From JAGQTE01 sp964648005 (GTDB taxonomy: Bacteria; Actinomycetota; Acidimicrobiia; Acidimicrobiales; Acidimicrobilacustridaceae), in NCBI GenBank assembly GCA_964648005.1, contig CAZYKR010000043.1, forward strand, positions 1 through 21,130: a stretch of DNA of 21,130 bases, given 5' to 3'. Within the stretch, counting starts at the first letter, position 1. Each line of letters begins with the position of its first letter. The notes under the pieces were generated by a model that was given only the letters and a program-made list of their open reading frames with translations, was not told where the DNA came from and ran no database searches. A program made the translations under genes and the position numbers. This document shows positions 1-6,720 of this stretch, in pieces.

Positions 1-530
1 ACCTGGCCTTCGGGGAACACGGTGAGGATGCCGTCGGTGTTGATCGAGGTCGCCGCCACGGGGTTGCCCTGTTCGTCGACCACGCGAGCGCCCGGCGACC
101 ACGGGGTCTCCTTGAACGAGGACTTCGGGTTGGGCCCGAGCGACAGGAACGGCACGAGGGCGCCGAGCCCGGTGGCGGCCACGGCGCCCACCAGCAGCTT
201 GCCGAGCAGGCTGCGTCGTTCGAGTTGGTACTCGCCAGCGTCGAAGTCGGCGTGGAAGGCGGCGATCTCCTCCTCGGTCGACGCCAGCCGGCCCCGATCC
301 TCGACCTCGGGCTCCGCCGGCGACAGGAAGCGCTTGGCCCAGGTCGCCATGCCCACGCCGATGCCCATCAGGCAGACGAAGGCGAAGATGCCGAGCGCCT
401 GGGTGTTGGCCGAACCGAAGTAGACGGCGACGAAGCCGACGACGGCCGCGATGGCGAGGGCGAAGGCCACCGCCGGGAACGTCTCGCCGCCGCCCGGGCG
501 CCGCCGCTGCTGCTGCTGCTCGTCAGGCAT
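1..530 (-). CDS. qcrA: Cytochrome bc1 complex Rieske iron-sulfur subunit QcrA, N-terminal part (partial)
   Basis: This gene runs off the left edge, so only about 176 N-terminal residues are visible. The ATG at 530 overlaps the last codons of qcrC, as in a translationally coupled operon. The product starts with a hydrophilic Gln/Arg-rich stretch (residues 5-11), then has hydrophobic helices at about 19-38 and 46-64. A third segment at about 108-130 follows a twin-arginine (ERRSLLGKLL, 104-113). This three-helix layout with a Tat-like third helix is typical of actinobacterial QcrA. The [2Fe-2S] domain with its Cys-His motifs would lie outside the window and cannot be checked. In the cell QcrA would pass electrons from menaquinol to the di-heme QcrC. 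The assignment rests on the N-terminal architecture and on the ctaE-qcrC-qcrA order; both are strong. Confidence 0.88.
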   Translation of the reverse strand, partial: MPDEQQQQRRRPGGGETFPAVAFALAIAAVVGFVAVYFGSANTQALGIFAFVCLMGIGVGMATWAKRFLSPAEPEVEDRGRLASTEEEIAAFHADFDAGEYQLERRSLLGKLLVGAVAATGLGALVPFLSLGPNPKSSFKETPWSPGARVVDEQGNPVAATSINTDGILTVFPEGQ

Positions 531-1329
531 CGGGCGCTCCCTCGTGGGCAGCCGCGGCTCGCCGCTCGCGGGTGATCCACCGGATGACGAGCATCAGCGC
601 GCCCAACCCGATCACGAGCGCCACGAACCCTTCGGCCACCGGTCCGGTGTAGCCGAGGTTGAGACCGCCCGGATCGTCCGGGTTCTGGAGGTAGTCGACG
701 TAGGCGACGATGTCGTTCACCTCTTGGTCGGTCAACACGTCCGGACCGAAGCGGGGCATCTGCCCGGGCCCGACGCGCATCGCCTCGGCCACCTGCTCGA
801 GGCCCGTCTCCTGCAACGACGGCGCGTGACGGCCGTAGCTGAGGGCACCGCCGATGCCCGAGGCGTTGTGGCACGGTGCGCAGTTGGCCCGGAACAGCTG
901 CCCGCCCTGGGTCACGTCCGCGGCGTCGAGGTCGAGCTGGGGGATCGGCGGCCCGTCGCCGAGGCTGCCGACGTAGGCGACGAGTTGGCGGATCTCGGTG
1001 TCGGTGTAGGCCACCGGCTTGTCCGGCGGTTGCACGTCGCTCGATGCCATCGGCATGCGGCCCGTCCGCAACATGAAGTCGGCGTTGGCCTCGCCCGCCG
1101 CGGTCAGCGGCGGACCGTTCGGCGTCCCGACCCCGTCCACGCCGTGGCAGCTGATGCACGAGGTGAGGAACAGCTGCTCGCCGGCGGCGACGAGGTCCGC
1201 TTGCGACGTGCCCGACGTCGTGTCCCCGGCGCCGCCCGACTCGCCGGCGCCGGCCGTGCCCTGCACCACGCCGACGGCGAGGGCCACGGCGGCGACGGCG
1301 ACGAGGACGAGGTGACGGGAGCTGCGCAT
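523..1329 (-). CDS. qcrC: Cytochrome bc1 complex di-heme cytochrome c subunit QcrC
   Basis: The 268-residue product has a signal-anchor-like hydrophobic N terminus (about 7-24), two cytochrome c domains and a C-terminal membrane helix (about 232-250) followed by a basic tail. Heme c attachment motifs are CISCH at 58-62 and CAPCH at 150-154. Candidate axial methionines lie in GRMPM (90-94) and GQMPRFG (189-195). Two fused c-type domains on one membrane-anchored protein is the actinobacterial form. It replaces cytochrome c1 plus soluble cytochrome c and hands electrons directly to the CuA centre of the aa3 oxidase. It follows ctaE by 6 bp and overlaps qcrA. I see no strong ribosome binding site, which suits coupling to ctaE. 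The membrane domain acts on the outer face of the cytoplasmic membrane. Confidence 0.95.
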   Translation of the reverse strand: MRSSRHLVLVAVAAVALAVGVVQGTAGAGESGGAGDTTSGTSQADLVAAGEQLFLTSCISCHGVDGVGTPNGPPLTAAGEANADFMLRTGRMPMASSDVQPPDKPVAYTDTEIRQLVAYVGSLGDGPPIPQLDLDAADVTQGGQLFRANCAPCHNASGIGGALSYGRHAPSLQETGLEQVAEAMRVGPGQMPRFGPDVLTDQEVNDIVAYVDYLQNPDDPGGLNLGYTGPVAEGFVALVIGLGALMLVIRWITRERRAAAAHEGAPDA

Positions 1330-1335
1330 CGCCGG

Positions 1336-1953
1336 TCAGCCGATCACGTAGACGATGACGAACAGCAAGATCCACACCACGTCGACGAAGTGCCAGTAGT
1401 AGCTGGTCACCCGCAACGGCTCGCCCACCTGGATGCGCGACACGCGCGACAGCGCCACCCAGCCGACGATCGCCATGATCACGATGCCGGTGAGCACGTG
1501 GGCGCCGTGGAACCCGGTGAGCAGGTAGAAGATCGTCGAGAACGCCGAGGCGTCGAACCCGAACCCCAGCGATGCCCACTCGAGCACCTCGTTGGCGACG
1601 AACACGAGGCCGAGCCCCATCGTGACGGCGAGCCAGGTGATCGCCCGGCGCCGGTCGCCGCGCTCGCCCGCCTTGAGGCAGCGCTCGATGGTGAAGCTCG
1701 ACGACACCAAGATGGCGGTGCCGATCGCCATGCGCCACACGTCGAGCTCCTGCCCGGCCGGGGGCCAGTCGGGCTGGTTCTCGGCCCGGAGCACGAACCA
1801 GGCGGCGAACAGCCCGCCGAAGAACATCAGCTCCGACACCAGCCACACGACGACACCCACCGTCAGCGGCGTCAACCGGTCGGCAGGTCGCTCCACGCCG
1901 TCGAACGGTCGGTGGCCGTCAGGGGCATCGCCCAATACCGTCGCCTGGGGCAC
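1336..1953 (-). CDS. ctaE: Cytochrome c oxidase subunit III (aa3 type)
   Basis: The 205-residue product is a five-helix subunit III, the expected length for actinobacterial CtaE (about 200). Recognisable segments are SELMFFGGLFAAWFVLRA (40-57), FYLLTGFHGAHVLTG (142-156) and the C-terminal SYYWHFVDVVWILLF (184-198). Subunit III has no metal but stabilises subunit I and its proton uptake. The frame stays open upstream to about 2157, but that stretch overlaps the divergent ctaG and looks non-membrane. I chose the GTG at 1953, the last in-frame start before the conserved region that gives a family-like length. A good ribosome binding site is not visible there, so the exact start is uncertain and a leaderless message is possible. 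It heads a leftward operon with qcrC and qcrA. Confidence 0.93.
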   Translation of the reverse strand: MPQATVLGDAPDGHRPFDGVERPADRLTPLTVGVVVWLVSELMFFGGLFAAWFVLRAENQPDWPPAGQELDVWRMAIGTAILVSSSFTIERCLKAGERGDRRRAITWLAVTMGLGLVFVANEVLEWASLGFGFDASAFSTIFYLLTGFHGAHVLTGIVIMAIVGWVALSRVSRIQVGEPLRVTSYYWHFVDVVWILLFVIVYVIG

Positions 1954-2005
1954 CTCGGCATTGTTACCACACGCCCTCCGTGCCGGTGCTGGTACGGTCC
2001 GACCG
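1954..2005. promoter_or_regulatory. Divergent promoter region between ctaE and ctaG operons
   Basis: These 52 bp separate two divergent respiratory operons, so both promoters must lie here or extend into the first codons of either gene. On the plus strand TACGGT (1993-1998) matches the actinobacterial -10 pattern TAnnnT and ends 7 nt before the ctaG ATG, the geometry of a leaderless transcript. No ribosome binding site precedes that ATG. On the minus strand AACAAT ends 6 nt before the ctaE GTG. No convincing -35 hexamers are seen. The assignment is inferred from spacing. Confidence 0.45.
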
Positions 2006-2902
2006 ATGGGCTGGAGCGCAGCGTTCGTGCTCGCGCACGGCGCCGCCAGCGAGGTTGCGCCGGGTGCGAGCTGGCTCGTGCCCGACCCCGCCGCGCTCGC
2101 GCTCGGCGTCGCCGCCGGCGGGCTGTACGCCGTCGGCGTGTACGTCCAGCACGCCATGGGGCGTCACTGGAGCTGGCGCCGGACGGCGGCGTTCGGCGCC
2201 GCGGTGGCGGCGTTCCTCTACGCCACCCAGGCGGGGCCTGCCCGCTACGACACCACGCTGTTCAGCGCCCACGTGCAGCAGCACCTGCTCCTCGGCATGG
2301 TGGTCGGGGCGCTGGCGGCGCTCGGCGCGCCGATCACGCTGCTGCTGCAGGCGGCGCCGCGTGGTGTCCAGACGCGGGCGGCACGGCTGTTGCACGGCCG
2401 GGTGGCGACGACGCTCACCCATCCCGTCGTCGTGTGGCTCCTGTTCACCGGCACCATGTTCGTGTTGTACCTGACACCGCTGTACGAGCTGTCGCTGCGC
2501 AACGATGGGGTCCACGCCGTCGTGCACGGGCACTTCGTGCTGTCGGGCTTCGTGTTCTTCGCAGTGGCGCTCGGCACCGATCCGGTCGGTCGACGACTGC
2601 CGGCCGGCGCCCGGCTGCTGATGGTGCTGGCGACCGTGCCGTTCCACGCCTTCCTGGGCGTCGCCATCCTCACCGGCACCGAACCGATCGCCGGCGAGTG
2701 GTACGCCTCGGTCGTGCGTCCGACGGATGTCTCGATCCTCGAGGACCAGCGTGACGGTGGTGCGCTGATGTGGGGCGGCGGCGAGGTGCTCACGCTGCTG
2801 GCGGCGGCGGTCATCATGGTGCAGTGGATGCGCCAGGACGAACGCGAGGCCGCTCGCGCCGACCGACGCCGTGCCACGATGGGGCAAGCGGTGCAGACCT
2901 GA
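2006..2902 (+). CDS. ctaG: Cytochrome c oxidase assembly protein, CtaG family (Caa3_CtaG)
   Basis: The 298-residue product is a polytopic membrane protein with about seven hydrophobic segments (roughly 28-48, 60-74, 90-117, 138-157, 174-190, 203-222, 258-274) and a basic, cytoplasmic-looking tail. It fits the Caa3_CtaG family known from Bacillus and actinobacteria, which helps CuA/CuB oxidases mature. Histidines in FSAHVQQHLLLGM (H89, H93), GHFVLSG (H176) and PFHAFLG (H214) are the conserved ones and may bind copper; that role is inferred. The ATG at 2006 has no ribosome binding site but lies 7 nt after a TAnnnT box. The frame is open upstream into ctaE, where it is only a shadow. Its TGA shares one base with the ctaC ATG, so it heads the ctaG-ctaC-ctaD-ctaF operon. 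Confidence 0.87.
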   Translation: MGWSAAFVLAHGAASEVAPGASWLVPDPAALALGVAAGGLYAVGVYVQHAMGRHWSWRRTAAFGAAVAAFLYATQAGPARYDTTLFSAHVQQHLLLGMVVGALAALGAPITLLLQAAPRGVQTRAARLLHGRVATTLTHPVVVWLLFTGTMFVLYLTPLYELSLRNDGVHAVVHGHFVLSGFVFFAVALGTDPVGRRLPAGARLLMVLATVPFHAFLGVAILTGTEPIAGEWYASVVRPTDVSILEDQRDGGALMWGGGEVLTLLAAAVIMVQWMRQDEREAARADRRRATMGQAVQT

Positions 2903-3762
2903 TGTCCTCTCCCTCCCCGGTCGTGCGAGCGGCCCGAACGTCGCGCTGGGCGGCAGCCACGGTGCTCCTCGCCGCGCTCGTCGCCGGGTGCGCCAACAAC
3001 GGCCTGCCCGAGTCCGCCACGGCGCAGGGCGACGAGGTCACCAGCCTGTGGGGGATCTTCCTGTGGCTGGCGGTGGCGGTGGCGGCGCTGATCTGGTTGC
3101 TCACGGCGTACGTCGTCATCTCGTCGATGCGACGACGCCGCCGGGACGGCGACGACGCCGTGCCGCGCCAGAAGCAGTACAACACCCGCCTCGAGGTCGT
3201 GTACACGGCCATCCCGCTGGTGTTGGTCGGCGTGCTGTTCTGGATGACGACCGCCGTCAACGCCGAGCTCGACAACGTTTCCGACGCCCCCGACCTGACC
3301 GTCGAGGTGATCGGTTTCCAGTGGCAGTGGCAGTTCCGGTACCCCACCCAGGAGCTGGTGCCCGACGGCCCGCTGGTCGTGTCGGGCTCGCCGAGCGGTC
3401 CGCAGGGCTACCCCGAGCTCGTCCTGCCGGTGGGCGCCACCGTGCGGTTCGAGCTGACCGCCGATGACGTCATCCACTCGTTCTGGGTGCCGGAGTTCCT
3501 GGAGAAGCGCGACCTCATCCCCGGGGTCGACGAGTCACCGTCCAACGTGATCGAGGTCGAGGTCACGCGCGCCGGCACCTGGACGGGTCGCTGCGCCGAG
3601 TACTGCGGGCTCAACCACTGGCAGATGGCCTTCACGGTCCGTGCCGTCCCCGCCGACGAGTTCGACGACTGGGTGCGGGTGTCGCAGGCCCAGTCCCAAC
3701 CGATGGTCGCCGGGTCGATCCCGGGCACGACGGCCACGACCAACCCGGTGAGCGGCGCATGA
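2902..3762 (+). CDS. ctaC: Cytochrome c oxidase subunit II (CuA subunit, lipoprotein)
   Basis: The 286-residue product has a lipoprotein signal ending in [10 protein letters not shown] (lipobox Cys30), two membrane helices (about 49-75 and 98-117) and a periplasm-side cupredoxin domain. All CuA ligands are visible: His192 in [11 protein letters not shown], then Cys231, Glu233, Cys235, His239 and Met242 in [14 protein letters not shown]. The aromatic patch GFQWQWQF (138-145) is the usual electron entry site. CuA accepts electrons from QcrC and passes them to heme a in subunit I. I chose the ATG at 2902, which overlaps the ctaG stop by one base and places a normal signal peptide at the N terminus; earlier ATGs in the frame lie inside ctaG. 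The last 20 residues are a Thr/Gly/Pro-rich tail. The gene overlaps ctaD by four bases. Confidence 0.97.
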   Translation: MSSPSPVVRAARTSRWAAATVLLAALVAGCANNGLPESATAQGDEVTSLWGIFLWLAVAVAALIWLLTAYVVISSMRRRRRDGDDAVPRQKQYNTRLEVVYTAIPLVLVGVLFWMTTAVNAELDNVSDAPDLTVEVIGFQWQWQFRYPTQELVPDGPLVVSGSPSGPQGYPELVLPVGATVRFELTADDVIHSFWVPEFLEKRDLIPGVDESPSNVIEVEVTRAGTWTGRCAEYCGLNHWQMAFTVRAVPADEFDDWVRVSQAQSQPMVAGSIPGTTATTNPVSGA

Positions 3763-5482
3763 CCACGACCTTGCCCCCGCCCGCCGACGCTGCTGCCGCT
3801 GCGCCCGAACCGGACGAACCGGTGGCGCGCCACCGCCGCGAACCGACCGGCATCTTGAAATGGGTCACCAGCTCGGACCACAAGGTCATCGGCATCGCCT
3901 ACATGGTGACGGCGTTCTGCTTCTACCTGGTGGGCGGGATGATGGCGCTCGGCATCCGCGGCCAGCTCGCCAAGCCCGAGCAGACGATGATCGACAACGG
4001 CACGTACAACGAGCTGTTCACGTTGCACGGCACGATCATGTTGCTGTTCTTCCTGGGGTCGTTCGCCTTCGGCGTGGCGAACTTCATCCTGCCGCTGCAG
4101 ATCGGCGCCCGGGACATGGCCTTCCCCCGGCTGAACCAGACGTCGTACTGGCTGTACCTGACCGGCGGCCTGGTGATGTTGTCGGGGTTGTTCACGACCG
4201 ACGGCGCCGCGGACTTCGGGTGGTTCGCCTACACGCCGCTCAGCGACGGCATCCGCTCGCCCGGCGTGGGCGGCGACCTGTGGATCGCCGGTGTGGCGCT
4301 CGTCGGGGTATCGGGCATCATGACTGCCGTCAACATCGTGGCCACCACGATGACGATGCGGGCGCCCGGCATGACTATGTTCCGCATGCCGATCTTCGTG
4401 TGGAACATGCTGATCGTCAGCGGACTGGTGCTGCTCGTGTTCCCCGTGCTCACTGCCGCGGCGGTGATGCTGTACGCCGATCGGCACTTCGGCGGACACA
4501 TCTTCGACGCCGCCAATGGCGGCGTGCCCGTGCTGTGGCAACACCTGTTCTGGTTCTTCGGGCACCCGGAGGTCTACATCTTGATCCTGCCGTACTTCGG
4601 CATGGTGACCGAGGTGTTCGCGGCGTACAGCCGCAAGCCGGTGTTCGGCTACAAGGGCTTCGTCTTCGCCACCGTCGCCATCGGTGCGCTGTCCGTCGGC
4701 GTGTGGGCGCACCACATGTACGCCACCGGCGTGGTGCTGCTCCCGTTCTTCGGCGTGCTGACGATGCTGATCGCCGTACCGACCGGGGTGAAGTTCTTCA
4801 ACTGGATCGGCACGATGTGGGGCGGGAACCTGCGCTTCTCCGCCTCGTTGCTGTTCGGCATCGGGTTCCTGTTGTCATTCGTGATCGGTGGCGTCACCGG
4901 CGTGATGCTGGCGAGCCCGTCGCTGGACTTCCACCTGACCGACTCGTACTTCGTCGTGGCGCATTTCCACTACGTGCTCTACGGCGGCGGGGTGTTCGCG
5001 CTGTTCGCTGCCATCTACTACTNNNNNNNNNNCCGAAGTTCACTGGCAAGGCCCTGCACGAGGGGTGGGGCAAGCTCCACTTCGCGCTGACGTTCATCGG
5101 GTTCAACATGACCTTTCTCGTGCAGCACCAGCTCGGCGTCGACGGCATGCCGCGGCGCACGGCGTCGTACCTGAGCACCGACGGCTTCGACACGCTGAAC
5201 CTGATCTCGTCGATCGGCGCCATGTTGCTCGGGCTCTCCACGTTGCCGTTCCTGTGGAACGTCTTCCGCACGTGGCGCTGGGGCGAGCGGGTCGGCCGCA
5301 ACCCCTGGGATGCCGGCACGCTCGAGTGGTGGGCGCCGTCGCCCCCACCCATTGGCAACTTCGACCGGCCGCTGCCGGCGATCACCTCGGAGCGACCCGT
5401 GTGGGACGCCGAGCATCCGGAGCACCGGGCGGAGGCCGAGCACCCCGAGCGTGAGATCGTGCCGGCGGAGGCGTCGCCATGA
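3759..5482 (+). CDS. ctaD: Cytochrome c oxidase subunit I (heme a / a3-CuB), interrupted by an assembly gap
   Basis: This is the catalytic subunit of the aa3 oxidase, which reduces O2 to water and pumps protons. Visible before the gap are His90 (heme a), Asp119 in [10 protein letters not shown] (D-channel entry), the active-site GHPEVY (His269, Glu271, Tyr273), His318-His319 (CuB), Lys345 in PTGVKFFNW (K channel) and AHFHYVL (His402 for a3, His404 for a). Residue 421 is followed by ten N. After the gap the protein resumes in another frame at [17 protein letters not shown] and continues to the TGA at 5480-5482. The conserved family text there is a Trp-Phe pair before PK, so the gap seems to hide five bases; the gene is probably intact in the organism. 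A GGTGAG lies upstream of the ATG. The start overlaps ctaC and the stop overlaps ctaF, each by four bases. Confidence 0.96.
5023..5032. other. Assembly gap (10 N) inside ctaD
   Basis: Ten undetermined bases join two contigs or reads. The reading frame of ctaD shifts across the run, so ten is not the true length; a length of 2 modulo 3 restores the frame, and five bases fit the conserved Trp-Phe codons expected here. Confidence 0.97.
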
Positions 5483-5949
5483 GCGGGCCAGGCGTCGACG
5501 CGCGCGACGGCGGCTCGCCGCTCGAACCTCGCCGCGGCGTCCCGACCGAGGCACGGGTGTTCGGCATCACCGGCGTGTTCGCGCTCGTGATCGCCGTGAT
5601 CTACGGCCTGACCAGCGGGCCGGAGCCCGCGGGCACGGTGGCGCTGGCGGCCGCCGGAGTGTTCGGACTGGCGTTGGCGGTGTTCTTCACGCGGTCGCTG
5701 CGCGACGTCCAGCACGACGTGGTCGTCGCCGAGGAGGCGATGGAGGACGCCGACGCTGCCGGTGAGGAGACCGACGAGGGCCTCTACCTGCCCGAGACGA
5801 GCATCTGGCCGTTCTTCATGGGCCTGGGCGCAGCGCTGACCTTCGCCGGTCTGGCGTTCGGCCTGTGGTTCATCGTCCCGGGTGTGGCGCTCCTGGTGCA
5901 CGCCGTGGTGGGCTTCGCCTCGCAGTCCCGCGACCGCGCCAGCGTCTGA
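5479..5949 (+). CDS. ctaF: Actinobacterial cytochrome c oxidase subunit IV
   Basis: The 156-residue product has two N-terminal membrane helices (about 26-45 and 50-70), an acidic hydrophilic linker (about 79-103, many Asp/Glu) and two C-terminal helices (about 108-127 and 128-148). The start of the third helix, LYLPETSIWPFFMGLG (102-117), is the most family-like part. This matches the small subunit IV of the actinobacterial aa3 oxidase, a structural subunit of the bcc-aa3 supercomplex with no metal site. A GGAGG lies 7 nt before the ATG, which overlaps the ctaD stop by four bases, so it is the last gene of the ctaG-ctaC-ctaD-ctaF operon. The next gene is on the opposite strand and ends 25 bp away. 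Confidence 0.88.
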   Translation: MSGPGVDARDGGSPLEPRRGVPTEARVFGITGVFALVIAVIYGLTSGPEPAGTVALAAAGVFGLALAVFFTRSLRDVQHDVVVAEEAMEDADAAGEETDEGLYLPETSIWPFFMGLGAALTFAGLAFGLWFIVPGVALLVHAVVGFASQSRDRASV

Positions 5950-5957
5950 CCCGGCGT

Positions 5958-5994
5958 TCAGGTCTCGTCGGCGGTCAGGCCTCGTCCGCCGTCA
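5958..5994. repeat. Imperfect 17-bp tandem duplication at the end of the PRC-barrel gene
   Basis: Two 17-bp units (5958-5974 and 5975-5991) differ at three positions and are followed by the start of a third (TCAGGT). On the minus strand each unit begins at a TGA. The inner copy encodes the last residues and stop of the PRC-barrel gene, and the outer copy lies just after the stop in another frame. Confidence 0.8.
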
Positions 5995-6619
5995 GGTGGT
6001 GATGCCGGCGCACCGGCACCGTGGGAAGCGCGTGCAGCGTCGGCAGATCGATGTCGAGCACCACGTCTTCGTCGTCGATCTGGGTCGCCGATCGGATGGG
6101 CACGACCACGTCCTTGTGGCGGAGGGTGCCCTCCCGCACGACGACGTGGGTGATGTGGCCGTCGTCGGGGTCGATGAGGAACTCGTCGACGTGGCCGACC
6201 TTGGTGCCGTCGCTGGTGTGCACGGCGGCGCCGCGCCGAATGGTCACCTCGCCTTTGGCGACGCGCTCGTGCGTGGTGAGTGCCCACCCGTCGAGCGGCG
6301 AGGCGAAGGGTTCGAGGAAGTAGCTGCCCGGGTCCATCACCAGGTCGCCGTAGGAGTACTCGTCGTCGGGGGCGTTGAAGTTCGGCTCGTCGAAGGCCTC
6401 GCACTGATGCACCCCGGCCTCGTCGAGGTCGACGGCGATCACGTCGGGGTCGGCCGACTGCACGAGCGCCTCGGGCACGAGCAGCCGCGGCGCCAGCGTC
6501 TCGTGGGTGATGACGAGGGCCGTGACGCACTGGGTCGTCGGGTCGATCACCAGGGCGTCGAGCGTGCCCAGGTCACCGTCGCTCCCGCGGATCGTCGCCC
6601 CAATCCGGAACTCACTCAT
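5975..6619 (-). CDS. Two-domain PRC-barrel protein of unknown role
   Basis: The 214-residue protein is soluble, with no signal peptide or membrane helix. It has two PRC-barrel-like halves: about 4-65 (RIGATIRGSDGDLGTLDALV near the start) and about 126-192 (RRGAAVHTSDGTKVGHVDEF, then LIDPDDGHITHVVV). Both carry the pattern of a Gly-Asp/Lys turn followed by a strand and 'DP..G.I..LVV'. PRC-barrels occur in RimM, in the photosynthetic reaction centre H subunit and in many stress or RNA-linked proteins, so the fold does not fix a function. The linker (about 75-110) is acidic. The C terminus has a small His run (RRHHHLT). A GGAGGA 7 nt before the ATG at 6619 supports this start. It converges on ctaF and is separated from the upstream ligase gene by a large hairpin, so it is probably transcribed alone. 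Confidence 0.8.
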   Translation of the reverse strand: MSEFRIGATIRGSDGDLGTLDALVIDPTTQCVTALVITHETLAPRLLVPEALVQSADPDVIAVDLDEAGVHQCEAFDEPNFNAPDDEYSYGDLVMDPGSYFLEPFASPLDGWALTTHERVAKGEVTIRRGAAVHTSDGTKVGHVDEFLIDPDDGHITHVVVREGTLRHKDVVVPIRSATQIDDEDVVLDIDLPTLHALPTVPVRRHHHLTADEA

Positions 6620-6649
6620 CGGCCCGTCCTCCGTCCCTCGGTCCGCCTG

Positions 6650-6719
6650 CCACCCAACATCGCGTTCTGGTAGTGCAACCGGTGGTCAATGCCACCACAT
6701 GCACTACCAGAACGGGTGG
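6650..6719. terminator. Long perfect hairpin between the acyl-CoA ligase and the PRC-barrel gene
   Basis: CGTTCTGGTAGTGCA (6663-6677) and its exact reverse complement (6700-6714) form a 15-bp stem. Inside is a 3x3 internal loop and a second 5-bp stem GGTGG/CCACC (6681-6685 / 6692-6696) closing on six bases. CCACCC (6650-6655) can add outer pairs to GGGTGG (6714-6719), with a 7-nt bulge. The site is just past the ligase stop, so it probably ends or protects that transcript. No T-run follows on either strand, so a classic intrinsic terminator is not proven. Confidence 0.6.
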
Positions 6720-6720
6720 G

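Noticed and set aside
368..1846. Long minus-strand open frame of 492 codons across qcrC and ctaE
   Set aside because: It is Arg/Pro-rich low-complexity text typical of GC-rich shadow frames and overlaps two clearly identified genes on the same strand.
451..2754. Plus-strand open frame of 767 codons opposite the qcr/cta genes
   Set aside because: It has no recognisable domain, is His/Arg/Asp-rich, and lies antisense to ctaE, qcrC and qcrA and out of frame with ctaG.
3759..5090. ctaD considered as two broken genes or a pseudogene
   Set aside because: The break coincides exactly with the N run, and conserved sequence continues in frame if five bases are missing, so it is an assembly effect.
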